Shown here: positions 24,962-34,419 of the stretch, one piece after another
Numbering within the stretch: position 1 is the first letter of the stretch
Layout of the letters: the number at the start of each line of letters is the position of its first letter
The notes under the pieces: generated by a model
What the model was told of the DNA's origin: nothing
Databases searched by the model: none
Seen by the model: only the letters and a program-made list of their open reading frames with translations
Program-made: the position numbers and the translations under genes
NCBI GenBank assembly: GCA_934667845.1
Contig: CAKUMQ010000007.1
Coordinates: forward strand, 1 to 64,000
Length of the DNA stretch: 64,000 bases
DNA from: an uncultured Eubacteriales bacterium
GTDB taxonomy: Bacteria > Bacillota > Clostridia > Oscillospirales > Acutalibacteraceae
Reading direction: 5' to 3'

Positions 24962-26838
24962 GGGGGATCCTCTCCTTCTGACAGATAACCGATCACCGGC
25001 GACCAGCAAACGCCGTCAAAGTCCGGTGTACCGCACATATTGGTGCCGAAATCCAGCGTGTCGCCCTGCCGTACCGCCACGGTCAGGGTCATCGTCACCG
25101 GCTTCGGCGTTCCCGGCAAAAGCCGATGCGCCCACAGCTGCCTCCCGGCGTTGTACAGCACATACGCCAATGTGCCGTCGCCTCCGTCGGCGGGGCGCAG
25201 AAGCGTGCCCGACACCGACACCGTTCCCGTGCGCGGCGCTTTCCAGGTGAGCAGCGGGTCGCCGGTGCCGTCACAGTGCATAAAGCCCCGCTGGATCAGG
25301 CAGCAATGGCTTTCCGGCTTGCGCCAGTCCGTCTCGACCCGCTCCATCTCTCCCACGGCGCCGTCGCCCGCGCGCCGGAAGCGGTAGTACCAGCCGTTTA
25401 AGCCCTGACTGTCGAAATAATCCCAGTCAATGGCATACGGCTCGGCGCGGGGGACGTGCGGGCAGTCGGGCAGCGGCTCGACCGCCGGGATCTCCGCCTC
25501 GCCGTTCCGGCAGATATCCCCGGGGCAAAGCCACCGCCCCGCCCCGTTGCCCACGCGGCGAAACGCAATTTCCGAGACGGGCGGCACACCGGCACGCCCC
25601 AGTATTCTGCCGCCGAGTGCGCCGTCGCCCCTCACCCATATATCCTCAAAGGTCACGTGGCGTATCGTGCCGCTGCCGCCGTCCACGGCGAGCCGGAACA
25701 GGCTCTGCACGGGGCGGTCGGGGATCTCCAGATCCACGCGGATATCCCGGAACACCACATCCTCCACCTGCCCCTGCCCGTGCGGCTCTATCGCCATAAC
25801 CGCCTCCAGCTGCCACACCGGCGGCTGCGACTGGCTTAAGACGTCGATGGATGCAAACGTGATCCCGCGGACATTTCCCGCCGTTTCATAGCCGATCGTC
25901 ATGGCGTTGGAGGAATCGCACCAGACCGTGCAGCGGCGGAAGGTCACCCGCTCGCAGTCGAGCGGATGCTCCCGCCACGGCGTATGCGTGATCATTGCCG
26001 ACGCCTTCACCGCCAGGATATCGTCGTGTCCCCGAAAAAAGCAATCCTCCACCGTGACGTCCCGGCAGCCGCAGATATCGCACCCGTCGGAGCTCATGCC
26101 GTGCGCGATCGTCTTGATCCGGCGGATATGCACATTCCGGCAGCCGTAGCACGCCACGGTCCACACCTTCGGATGGAGCACGCAAATGCCCTCTATCGTT
26201 ATGTTCCGGCTGCGGCGGATACACACGGTGCGCCCCTCGTCATACCAATCGGTCAGCTGCTCTCCGCACAGCGTTCCCCGCCCGCAGATCCGGATATTTT
26301 CCGCCCCGTCCGCAAAAAACCTGCCGTATACCAGCGCGCCCTCCGCCAAATAATAGGTCGTGTCGCTCTCGAGCCGGTATGTGCGGTGCGGATGGATCCC
26401 GGGGGCAAAAAATACGGTCTTTCCCTCCGGCATGCCCTCCTCTGCCGTTTCGGGCGGGTCGGCAAACAGATACAGCGGGTGCGGCGCCGTATTGCCGTTT
26501 ACGGCGGTGCCGTTCAGCTTGACAAAATAATAGCCCGGCTCCGTGAGCGTAAACGTCACGGTGTTTCCGTTTAGCTTCGCGCGGATCCCCTCCCGTGAGG
26601 GAAGGATCTCCGCACTGTCCACCCGGTATGCGGCGGTCACCGTGACGGCGGTGCGCCCCCGCAGGGTAAAGGGGGCGTACTCCGCAAAGCCGGAAGCAAA
26701 CCCCGCCCCGGCTGTGACCTCGCTGCGGCAGACCGGACAGGGCGCGCCGTCCAGCTCCACCGTGTGGTAGCTTCCGGTCATTGATCCCGGCCATTCCTGC
26801 GGCAGGCGCGCCGGACGGGAGGCTGGCTTTTCCGACAT
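24955..26838 (-). CDS. GH28-like beta-helix glycoside hydrolase, no signal peptide
   Basis: 627 residues, same two-domain plan as its neighbour: N-terminal sandwich (YHTVELDGAPCP to YFVKLNGTAVNGNTA), a beta-helix with TIAHGMSSDGCDIC and RGHDDILAVKAS, and an extra ~180-residue C-terminal module (from PHVPRAEPYAIDWDYFDSQ) that resembles a carbohydrate-binding sandwich. It lacks a signal peptide, so it should act in the cytoplasm on imported oligosaccharides. AGGAGG lies ten bases before ATG 26838. Upstream in-frame ATGs at 26847 and 26859 are too close to that site or precede it. First gene of the minus-strand arm. Confidence 0.85.
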   Translation of the reverse strand: MSEKPASRPARLPQEWPGSMTGSYHTVELDGAPCPVCRSEVTAGAGFASGFAEYAPFTLRGRTAVTVTAAYRVDSAEILPSREGIRAKLNGNTVTFTLTEPGYYFVKLNGTAVNGNTAPHPLYLFADPPETAEEGMPEGKTVFFAPGIHPHRTYRLESDTTYYLAEGALVYGRFFADGAENIRICGRGTLCGEQLTDWYDEGRTVCIRRSRNITIEGICVLHPKVWTVACYGCRNVHIRRIKTIAHGMSSDGCDICGCRDVTVEDCFFRGHDDILAVKASAMITHTPWREHPLDCERVTFRRCTVWCDSSNAMTIGYETAGNVRGITFASIDVLSQSQPPVWQLEAVMAIEPHGQGQVEDVVFRDIRVDLEIPDRPVQSLFRLAVDGGSGTIRHVTFEDIWVRGDGALGGRILGRAGVPPVSEIAFRRVGNGAGRWLCPGDICRNGEAEIPAVEPLPDCPHVPRAEPYAIDWDYFDSQGLNGWYYRFRRAGDGAVGEMERVETDWRKPESHCCLIQRGFMHCDGTGDPLLTWKAPRTGTVSVSGTLLRPADGGDGTLAYVLYNAGRQLWAHRLLPGTPKPVTMTLTVAVRQGDTLDFGTNMCGTPDFDGVCWSPVIGYLSEGEDPPC

Positions 26839-27228
26839 AGCATGCATTCCTCCTACCATCGGTCAACGGGGGCAAACAGGGTAAGCTGCCTGAAAATACG
26901 TCCCCTGTCAGGAGCAATTTGATTATAATGGTTTTGCTCCGCGCTTTCTTTCAAAATAAAAAACAATATTCCGGCTGCAATTAAGATATTGCGACATTTA
27001 TCCGATCGCTTTTTCGGCGCAGCGGAAAATCGTTGCGCAATTAACCGCAATATCCCGCCGTTTTGCGGAATAATTTATTCGGAACAGAAAAGTTGATCCC
27101 CTGTATTCCCGAAAGGCATATGTCACGATTTTATAAATTTGCTTTCGATCTTGCGCGGATTCCGAAAGAAGTTTCCCCCTCCTGTTCGGTATAATTTGAT
27201 AGGCAAGATCGGAGAAAGGAGCTTTTTC
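26839..27228. promoter_or_regulatory. divergent regulatory region between the two arms of the glycan locus
   Basis: 390 bases, strongly AT-rich compared with its surroundings, between the GH28 gene (minus) and the AraC gene (plus). A minus-strand TATAAT lies at 26922-26927 and a plus-strand TATAAT at 27190-27195. Neither has a good -35 box, which fits activator dependence. Several near-palindromes such as AATAATTTATT (27068 onward) could be regulator sites, but I cannot define an operator. No gene seen. Confidence 0.55.
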
Positions 27229-28209
27229 ATGAATGGTTTGTCCGGTGAGCAGCTGTCAAGCCCCGGTTTTTTCCCCGCCGTTGTTTCCTACTATAAGAGC
27301 AAATGGGAAAATTACCGCACGCCCTGTCACGCCCACGACCGGCTGGAGATCATGTATGTGACCGAGGGACACTGCACGGTCACCGCAGAGGATCAGCCGG
27401 TCATCATCAACCCGTTCTCCTATATCCTTTTGGATGCGGATACACCGCACGATCTGTGCATCAGCAGCCCCTGTGCCGTACTGAATGTGGAGATCATTTT
27501 CCGGTCCGGCCCCTTTCCCGGCATGGATCTGGCGGCTTTGGCGGAGCAGGAACCGGCTGTCCGGCACCTGAGCGAAGCCGACCGCCCCTATTATCTGATC
27601 AAGGACGACGGCACGGTGCTGCGCACGCTGCTGAACCTGTATGAGGTGCTGGACGTCAACCGCCCCGAGAACCCCGAGACACTGCTGCTGCTGGATTATC
27701 TGCTGATCCGGCTTGCCAGGGCGGTGCACGAGATCACCCAGTCTCCCTCCTCCAATTACAGCTATGTGGAAAACGCCTGCCGTTACATCCGCAATCACAT
27801 AGACGAGGCCATCAAGGTATCCGACATTGCCGAATCCGTCCACATCAACTCCGCCTATCTGCAGCGGCTGTTTAAAAAGATCAAGGGACAGACGCTGGTC
27901 TCCTATATCAACCAGCAGCGCATCATACTCGCCTGCAATATGCTCGCCCGGACCGATCTGGACATTTCGGATCTGGCGCTGAGTCTGGGCTTCAGCTCAC
28001 AGCAGTATTTCAGCTACCTGTTCAAGCAGTATATCGGCGTGTCGCCGCGGCAATACCGCCGCACCCACAGCAGCGCCGCCAATCACCTCAACCGCATCGT
28101 CTACATCGACCGGCGGGATCACCTGGACGATCTGATGGAGCTGAATTTTTCCGTCCAACCGCAGGAACGGAAAAAGGGACGCCCCGGATCGGACAAAAAA
28201 GAACCGTAG
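27229..28209 (+). CDS. AraC-family transcriptional regulator
   Basis: 326 residues. The N-terminal ~150 residues form a cupin sensor (PCHAHDRLEIMYVTEGHC, then DTPHDL). The C-terminal ~100 residues are the double HTH: VSDIAESVHINSAYLQRLFKKIKGQTL and DLALSLGFSSQQYFSYLFKQYIGVSPRQYRR. ATG 27229 has AAAGGAG eight bases upstream. The longer frame starts upstream of the -10 box and is rejected. It sits between the two arms and 40 bases before the solute-binding protein gene, so it is the probable activator of the whole locus and may be co-transcribed with the plus arm. Confidence 0.93.
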   Translation: MNGLSGEQLSSPGFFPAVVSYYKSKWENYRTPCHAHDRLEIMYVTEGHCTVTAEDQPVIINPFSYILLDADTPHDLCISSPCAVLNVEIIFRSGPFPGMDLAALAEQEPAVRHLSEADRPYYLIKDDGTVLRTLLNLYEVLDVNRPENPETLLLLDYLLIRLARAVHEITQSPSSNYSYVENACRYIRNHIDEAIKVSDIAESVHINSAYLQRLFKKIKGQTLVSYINQQRIILACNMLARTDLDISDLALSLGFSSQQYFSYLFKQYIGVSPRQYRRTHSSAANHLNRIVYIDRRDHLDDLMELNFSVQPQERKKGRPGSDKKEP

Positions 28210-28249
28210 GCAGCCCGGCGATGTCACACCGGAAAAGGATGGATCACTG

Positions 28250-31105
28250 ATGAAAAAATGTATTTTGCGCCCGGCGGCTCTTCTGGCTGCTCTCTGTCTG
28301 TGTATGCCCGCCGGTGCCGCTTCCCTGCCGCTTAAGGAGCAGACGCCCGCCTCGGACTGCCTGCCGCTTGAGGAGGACAGCGTATATGCCGCCGCAGGCC
28401 GCTATGCCGCGGTGCGAAACGGCTATGCCGAGGCGGGTCTGACCGCTCCCGCCGTCGATGCGGTCACTCTATCCGGCGGCGCAGCCCGTCTTCCCGCCGG
28501 TACCGTCGACGCCGACGGCGCGCTCGTCTGGACGCAGGAGGCATGGGCGGAATGGACCTTTACGGCGGCAGCCGACGGGCTGTATCAGCTGGAGATCACC
28601 TACACCCCGTCTGCCGACGAGGTCAGCGATATCACCCGCAGCCTGCTGATCGACGGAAAAGCCCCCTTTCAGGAGGCGGAGGAGCTGCACCTGTACCGTC
28701 ACTGGGCGGACGCCCGCGAGCCTGCCGTCAACCGCCTCGGGAACGAGGTCAAGGCGCCGCAGACACAGCTCGCCGAGCCTGTCACCACCCGCCTTTACGA
28801 CAGCCGGGGGCTGTACAGCGAGCCGCTGACCTTTGCCCTGACGGGCGGACAGCACACACTGCGCCTTTTGTATATCGACGGCGCCATGACCGTGCACACG
28901 ATCCGCGTGCTGCCCGCCGAAACGATACCCGACTATGCCGCATACCGGAAGAGCCTTTCCGCCGAGCCCGCTTCACTTGCGGCGCCCCTCTGTGTGCAGG
29001 CGGAATCGCAGACGGTATGGAAGACCCGCCAGACGCTCTCCCGCGAGTATGACGGCGACCCCGCCACCGTACCCCAAAAGGAGACCCGCGTGCTGAACAT
29101 ATTCGGCGGCGCAAACTGGAAAAACGGCGGCGAGGCGGCATGCTGGCGTTTCCGGGTGGAAGAGAGCGGACTGTATACCATCGGGCTGCGCGTAAAGCAG
29201 TCCTACGGCGACGGACTGCCCTCCGCCCGGACGGTCGCCATCGACGGCAGCGTTCCGTTTGCCGAGCTGACCGCCTACTCCTTTCCCTATCAGCGCGACT
29301 GGTACATAGAGACCCTGTCGGCGGCAGACGGCACCCCGTTTTTGTTCGAGCTGTCCGCCGGTGAGCACACGATCACCCTGACTGCCTGTCAGTCGGAGGC
29401 GGGGCAGATCGCCGACGGCATTGAGGACACCGTATCCTCTCTGCTCGCCCTCACCCGCAGGATCCGTCTCATTACTGGCAGCGCCCCCGACGTCAACTAC
29501 GACTACCGGCTCCCCGACAAGATCCCCGGACTGCTCACGGATATGAGCGGAGCCTCCGCCGCGCTGCGCGCCCTGTCCCGACGGCTTGAAGCCGTTTCGT
29601 CGGCGCGCTCCTCCGCAGTCAGCGAGATCGACATGGCTGCCGATCAGCTTGACAGCCTCTGCAAGGCGCCCGATACGATCGCCCGCCGCTTAAGCGAGCT
29701 GACCGACTCGCTTTCCACCCTCAGCACCGCCTCTGCAAGGCTGCGGGAGCAGGCGCTTGCCATTGACTATTTCTGCCTCGGAAACGGCGCCGTCTCCTTC
29801 GGAACGGGGCGCTCCGGCTTCTGGCAAAAGCTCTTCTCCTCCGTGCGCAGCTTCCTCCGCTCCTTTATTCTGGATTACGATGCCGTGGGGGGAACCGCCG
29901 ATACCGCCGAATATCCGGTCATCGAGGTCTGGGTAAGCCGCGGGCAGGAGTGGGCGGAGGTGATGAAGCAGCTTATCGACGACCGTTTCACTCAGGAGCA
30001 CCGCATCGGTGTCCGCATGAACCTTTTGCCCGCCTCGCAGTTAAACGCCGGTGCCGTCAGCGCGGTGCTGCTGGCGGTATCCGCCGGGGATGCGCCGGAT
30101 GTCGCCGTCGGCGTCGCCTATAACACACCGGCGGAATTTGCCTTCCGCAGGGCTGTGATCGACCTCACCCGCTTTGACGATTACGATGAGATCGCCTCCC
30201 GCTTTTATCCCCAGACGCAGATCCCGTTCACCTACCGCGGCGGGGTCTATGCCCTGCCGGAAACGATGAATTTCCGTGTGCTGTTTTACCGCCGGGATAT
30301 TCTCGGCTCGCTCGGGCTGGGGATCCCCCAGACGTGGGACGACATCTATCGCTCCGTTCTGCCCGTGCTGACCCAAAACGGCATGGAGTTCTATTTCCCC
30401 AAGGATCCCAGCCCGTTTCTCTATCAGCACGGCGCCGATTATTATAATGCGGAGCAGACCGCCTCCGCCCTCGGCACCGCAGAGGGCTATGCCGCCGTCA
30501 AGGAGTATACCGAGCTGTTTACCGTCTACGGCGTCCCCAATGTTGCCAGCTTTTTCAACCGCTTCCGCAGCGGCGAAATGCCGATCGGCGTGGAGGGCAC
30601 GAGCATGTATCTGCAGCTTCTCTCCGCCGCGCCCGAGCTGACCGGCAAGTGGGGGATCGCCCTGCTCCCCGGCCACAAGCGGGCAGACGGCACCATCGAC
30701 CGTTCCGCCGCCGGTCTGTCCGGCGAGACTGCCGTTATCTTTTCCCAGAGCACGCATCCCGACGAGGCATGGGAATTTTTGAAGTGGTGGACGGAAGAGG
30801 ATGTCCAGGTCACTTTCGGGCAGCAGGTCGAATCCGTCCTCGGGACAGCCGCCCGCTGGAATTCCGCCAACATCGCCGCCTTTTCAAAAGCGCCGTGGAA
30901 CCGCAGCCATCTGTCCGTTTTCGCCGGGCAGATGCAGCAGCTCCGCGATATGCCCACGCTCCCCGGCAGCTATATGAACACCCGCCACCTGGAAAATCTC
31001 TGGAACCGCATCGTGCTGGAAAAGGTGTCGGTACGGGACTCTCTGGAGCAGGCGGTCGAGGATATCGACCGCGAGCTGCGCACAAAAGCCGCTGAATTTT
31101 CCTGA
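28250..31105 (+). CDS. 951-aa solute-binding protein fused to N-terminal carbohydrate-binding-like modules
   Basis: Signal peptide (MKKCILRPAALLAALCLCM, cleavage near AGA-AS), two beta-sandwich modules (about 45-225 and 240-400, both with LDG/IDG-type loops and GEHTITL/GGQHTLRL strands), a helical segment (about 430-500) that may be a coiled coil, and from about 545 a family-1 extracellular solute-binding domain (EVWVSRGQEWAEVMKQLI, SAGDAPDVAVGVA, YALPETMNFRVLFYRRDIL, THPDEAWEFLKWW). Twice the usual length. It probably tethers polymeric glycan while handing oligosaccharides to the permeases encoded next. ATG 28250 is preferred, 40 bases after the araC-type gene. Confidence 0.88.
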   Translation: MKKCILRPAALLAALCLCMPAGAASLPLKEQTPASDCLPLEEDSVYAAAGRYAAVRNGYAEAGLTAPAVDAVTLSGGAARLPAGTVDADGALVWTQEAWAEWTFTAAADGLYQLEITYTPSADEVSDITRSLLIDGKAPFQEAEELHLYRHWADAREPAVNRLGNEVKAPQTQLAEPVTTRLYDSRGLYSEPLTFALTGGQHTLRLLYIDGAMTVHTIRVLPAETIPDYAAYRKSLSAEPASLAAPLCVQAESQTVWKTRQTLSREYDGDPATVPQKETRVLNIFGGANWKNGGEAACWRFRVEESGLYTIGLRVKQSYGDGLPSARTVAIDGSVPFAELTAYSFPYQRDWYIETLSAADGTPFLFELSAGEHTITLTACQSEAGQIADGIEDTVSSLLALTRRIRLITGSAPDVNYDYRLPDKIPGLLTDMSGASAALRALSRRLEAVSSARSSAVSEIDMAADQLDSLCKAPDTIARRLSELTDSLSTLSTASARLREQALAIDYFCLGNGAVSFGTGRSGFWQKLFSSVRSFLRSFILDYDAVGGTADTAEYPVIEVWVSRGQEWAEVMKQLIDDRFTQEHRIGVRMNLLPASQLNAGAVSAVLLAVSAGDAPDVAVGVAYNTPAEFAFRRAVIDLTRFDDYDEIASRFYPQTQIPFTYRGGVYALPETMNFRVLFYRRDILGSLGLGIPQTWDDIYRSVLPVLTQNGMEFYFPKDPSPFLYQHGADYYNAEQTASALGTAEGYAAVKEYTELFTVYGVPNVASFFNRFRSGEMPIGVEGTSMYLQLLSAAPELTGKWGIALLPGHKRADGTIDRSAAGLSGETAVIFSQSTHPDEAWEFLKWWTEEDVQVTFGQQVESVLGTAARWNSANIAAFSKAPWNRSHLSVFAGQMQQLRDMPTLPGSYMNTRHLENLWNRIVLEKVSVRDSLEQAVEDIDRELRTKAAEFS

Positions 31106-31127
31106 AAATACACAAGGGGGTCCGACC

Positions 31128-32051
31128 GTGACCATGGAAAAGTCCGTATATCTCCGCAAGCCGGGAAAGCTGCGTCGGTTTTTTCACACCTATAAGACCG
31201 GGCTTGCCTTCTTTCTTCCCTTTTTTCTGCTGTTTGTCCTGTTTATTCTGGTGCCGGTCCTGATCTCCTTCGTCACCAGCCTGTGCCGCTACGATCTGAT
31301 CAATCCGCCGTCGTTTGCGGGACTGTCCAACTATGCACAGGTGTTTTTGGAGGACGATGTCTTTCTCCTGGCGCTGAAAAACACGCTGGTCATTGCCGCC
31401 GTCAGCGGACCGGCGGGATATCTCGCCTCGTTTCTGATGGCATGGTTTATCCACCAGGTGCGCTTTAAGCGGCTGTACTCCCTCGCTTTTTACGCCCCCT
31501 CCATATGCAGCGCCATCGCCATGTCCACCGTCTGGCTCTATCTGTTTTCCGGCGACCGCTACGGCTTTGTCAACAACGTCCTGTTCCGGCTCGGCGTGAT
31601 CACGGAGCCGATCCAGTGGAATACCAATGTACATACCATTCTGCCGGTCGTTATCCTGATCTCCGTCTGGATGAGCATGGGCAGCGGATTTCTCGTGTTT
31701 CTGGCGGGCTTTCAGAACATCCCCGCCTCGCTGTATGAGGCGGCACGGGTGGACGGCATCCGCAACCCCGTGCAGGAGCTGTGGTATATCACCCTGCCCG
31801 TGATGAAGCCGCAGCTGCTGTTCGGCGCCGTCAATTCCGTCATGGGGGCTTTTTCGGCGTTTGACATTCCCGTGGCTGTCGCGGGAATGCCCAGCCCCGG
31901 CTATGCCGCCCACACGCTGGTCGCTCATCTCTACGACTATGCGTTCATCCGGTTCGACATGGGCAAGGCCTCTACGGTCGCCGTGCTGCTGTTCCTGCTG
32001 ACCTTCTGGCTGCAGCGTCTTTGCTTCCGCGTTTTTGCGGAGCGTGAATGA
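31128..32051 (+). CDS. sugar ABC transporter permease (MalF/UgpA type), pair 1
   Basis: 307 residues, six membrane spans. EAA loop EAARVDGIRNPVQELWYITLPVMKP near residue 205, the contact with the ATPase. GTG 31128 has AAGGGGG seven bases upstream. ATG 31134 is an alternative. Directly follows the 951-aa binding protein by 22 bases and precedes the second permease by 16, a standard CUT1 carbohydrate importer layout. Confidence 0.93.
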   Translation: MTMEKSVYLRKPGKLRRFFHTYKTGLAFFLPFFLLFVLFILVPVLISFVTSLCRYDLINPPSFAGLSNYAQVFLEDDVFLLALKNTLVIAAVSGPAGYLASFLMAWFIHQVRFKRLYSLAFYAPSICSAIAMSTVWLYLFSGDRYGFVNNVLFRLGVITEPIQWNTNVHTILPVVILISVWMSMGSGFLVFLAGFQNIPASLYEAARVDGIRNPVQELWYITLPVMKPQLLFGAVNSVMGAFSAFDIPVAVAGMPSPGYAAHTLVAHLYDYAFIRFDMGKASTVAVLLFLLTFWLQRLCFRVFAERE

Positions 32052-32067
32052 AAAAGGAGGGATCCCG

Positions 32068-32961
32068 GTGAAAGATGCGGTCATTGCCCGCCCGCGGTTC
32101 ATGCGCTACCGTCTGCGGCATTTTGTCCGGCGGCTCTCGTTCGGACGGGTGCTGCTGAACCTGTTTCTTCTGCTTCTGGTGGCGTTTACCGCCCTGCCGA
32201 TCCTCTATGCCGTCTGCACGGCGTTCAAGCCGCTGCACGAGCTGTATGCGTATCCGCCCCGCTTTTTTGTCCGTTCCCCCACGCTGTCCAACTTTGCCGA
32301 CCTGCTGGCGGCATTCGGCAACGCGGAGGTTCCTTTCAGCCGCTATATATTCAACAGCGTGAGCACGACCGCCGTTATCGTGGTGCTCAACGTGCTGATC
32401 TCCTGCACCGGCGCCTACGGGCTGGTCAAGCACAAGGTCCCCTGCGCCGGGCTGCTGTTCGGCATCATTGTCGCGGCGCTGATGTTTTCCGCCCAGGTGA
32501 CGCAGATCCCCACCTATATGCTGATCAACGCCTTCGGGCTGATCGACACCTATGCCGGGCTGATCGTCACCAAGCTCGCGACGGCATATAACTTCTTCCT
32601 TATCAAGCAGTTTATGGAGCAGTTTCCCGACGATCTTCTGGAGGCGGCGAGACTGGACGGCGCGGGAGAGTGGAAGATCTTCTGCTCCATTGTGATGCCC
32701 GCCGTCAAGCCCGCCTGGTCGACGCTCGTGGTATTCTCCTTTGTGAACAACTGGAACGACTATTTCACGCCGCTCATCTACACCCGCAGCCAGACGCTCA
32801 AGACCCTGCCGCTTGCCCTGCAGAACATCGGCACCGGCACGGCGGTGGCGGGCGCGGTAGCCGCGGCAACGCTGGTCATGATCCTGCCCGCCATTCTTGT
32901 TTTCACCGTCATGCAGTCCCGTGTTATGGAGACCATGACCTATTCCGGCCTCAAGGCATAA
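32068..32961 (+). CDS. carbohydrate ABC transporter permease (MalG/UgpE type), pair 1
   Basis: 297 residues, six spans. EAA loop EAARLDGAGEWKIFCSIVMPAVKPAW near residue 195 and the typical C-terminal half NNWNDYFTPLIY. GTG 32068 has AAAGGAGG eight bases upstream. The longer frame from 32035 overlaps the previous gene without a ribosome site. Partner of the permease at 31128. Confidence 0.93.
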   Translation: MKDAVIARPRFMRYRLRHFVRRLSFGRVLLNLFLLLLVAFTALPILYAVCTAFKPLHELYAYPPRFFVRSPTLSNFADLLAAFGNAEVPFSRYIFNSVSTTAVIVVLNVLISCTGAYGLVKHKVPCAGLLFGIIVAALMFSAQVTQIPTYMLINAFGLIDTYAGLIVTKLATAYNFFLIKQFMEQFPDDLLEAARLDGAGEWKIFCSIVMPAVKPAWSTLVVFSFVNNWNDYFTPLIYTRSQTLKTLPLALQNIGTGTAVAGAVAAATLVMILPAILVFTVMQSRVMETMTYSGLKA

Positions 32962-32976
32962 AAGGAGGCAGCCGCC

Positions 32977-34419
32977 GTGTATGTCAAAAAAACGATAAGT
33001 CTCCTGTGTCTCTGCCTGTGCATCGCCGCGTCTCCCGCCGCCGCCTATGTGGATACCGATTACACGCTGGACAACACCGGCAAGCGGCAGGAGATCCCCG
33101 TAACCTATACCTGCCGCACCGTCTACCGCAGCTTCGGCGGCAATGTCGGTTTTATGAACATGCCCGAGGATCTGTTCCTTGACGAAAACGGCATTCTGTA
33201 TATTGCCGACACCGGAAACGACCGCATCATCCGTTTTGACCCCGCCACCGGAGACGCCGACGCCGTGTCCGGACAGGGCGACGGCGCGCTGCGCGGCCCG
33301 AAAGGGGTCTATGCCGACGCCGGGGGCGACCTGTTTGTGGCGGATACGGACAACCACCGCATCGCCCATCTGGCGCCCGACGGCACACTGGTAGAGGAAT
33401 TTGTCAAGCCGGATTCCGAGCTGCTTGATCCGGAGGAGGTATTTTCCCCGGACAAGATCTTCGTCAGCGATATGAACCGTCTCTACGTCAAGCAGGGCAA
33501 GCAGTTTCTGATCCTGGATGCCGAAAACCGCTTTGAAGGCTATGCCGGTGCATCGGAGGTGGGCTTCAGCTTCACCCAGGTGCTGATCAACCTGTTTGCC
33601 AGCGCCGTGCAGAAAAGTCAGCTGGAGAACCGCGAACCGGCGCAGTATGCCAACTTTCTTCTGAAAGACGGGCTGATCTATGCCGTATCGCTGGCGCCGA
33701 GCGGTCAGCTCCGGATCATCAGCGCCACGGACAAAAACATCTACCCCGAAAAGCTCTACGGAGAGGTCACGCTGTCCGACGACGGAAAAACGCCGGTAAA
33801 TCCGCAGTTTGCGGATATCGCCGTGGATAAAGACGGCATCCTCTACGCCATCGACGGCAAGAGCGGCAGGATCTACCAATATGACGCGGAGGGGAATCTG
33901 CTGACCGTATGCGGCGGGCTGGGCGTCCGCAAGGGCGAATTCCAGTCCCCCACCTCCCTCGCCGTGGACGATGCCGGCAACCTCTATGTGCTGGACGGCA
34001 TCCAAAACGCCCTCCATGTATTCGAGCCGACCGCTTTCATCCGGGAGGTTCACCGGGCGCTTTCCTGCTATTATAACGGGCAGTATGCCGAAAGCGCCGC
34101 CAGCTGGGCCAATGTGTGCACGACCGATTCCGGCTATTATCTCGCCAACAGCGGCATTGGCGACACGCTGTATAAGGAGGGGCGGTACCGGGAGGCGCTC
34201 GGGTATTACCGCACCGCCAACGACACCGCCGGTTATTCCCGCGCCTACGCCAGGCTGCTCCACAGCCTGCTGATCGACTATTTCCCGTGGGTGGCTCTGG
34301 GGCTTGCCGCCGTTCTGACGGGAACCGTATGCGGCATACGCGCCCTGAAGCGGCGGACCGCGCGGTTTTTGGCCCGCTCCTACGGCTTTTCCGCTGAGGA
34401 AAGGAGGGGAATCAGATGA
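32977..34419 (+). CDS. NHL-repeat protein with TPR-like segment and C-terminal membrane span
   Basis: 480 residues. Signal peptide (ISLLCLCLCIAASPAAA), then NHL beta-propeller blades, visible as PEDLFLDENGILYIADTGNDRI, GPKGVYADAGGDLFVADTDNHRI and SPTSLAVDDAGNLYVLDG. A short helical-repeat stretch follows (YYNGQYAESAASWANV, YKEGRYREALGYY), then one membrane span (VALGLAAVLTGTVCGI) and a basic tail. The propeller would sit outside the cell, next to the transporter. GTG 32977 has AAAGGAGG upstream. Its stop overlaps the YIP1-family gene by four bases, so the two are coupled. Confidence 0.85.
   Translation: MYVKKTISLLCLCLCIAASPAAAYVDTDYTLDNTGKRQEIPVTYTCRTVYRSFGGNVGFMNMPEDLFLDENGILYIADTGNDRIIRFDPATGDADAVSGQGDGALRGPKGVYADAGGDLFVADTDNHRIAHLAPDGTLVEEFVKPDSELLDPEEVFSPDKIFVSDMNRLYVKQGKQFLILDAENRFEGYAGASEVGFSFTQVLINLFASAVQKSQLENREPAQYANFLLKDGLIYAVSLAPSGQLRIISATDKNIYPEKLYGEVTLSDDGKTPVNPQFADIAVDKDGILYAIDGKSGRIYQYDAEGNLLTVCGGLGVRKGEFQSPTSLAVDDAGNLYVLDGIQNALHVFEPTAFIREVHRALSCYYNGQYAESAASWANVCTTDSGYYLANSGIGDTLYKEGRYREALGYYRTANDTAGYSRAYARLLHSLLIDYFPWVALGLAAVLTGTVCGIRALKRRTARFLARSYGFSAEERRGIR

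Noticed and set aside
31972..34263. 763-residue open frame on the minus strand
   Set aside because: Antisense to the permease and NHL genes. No domain or ribosome site, and shadow-type composition.
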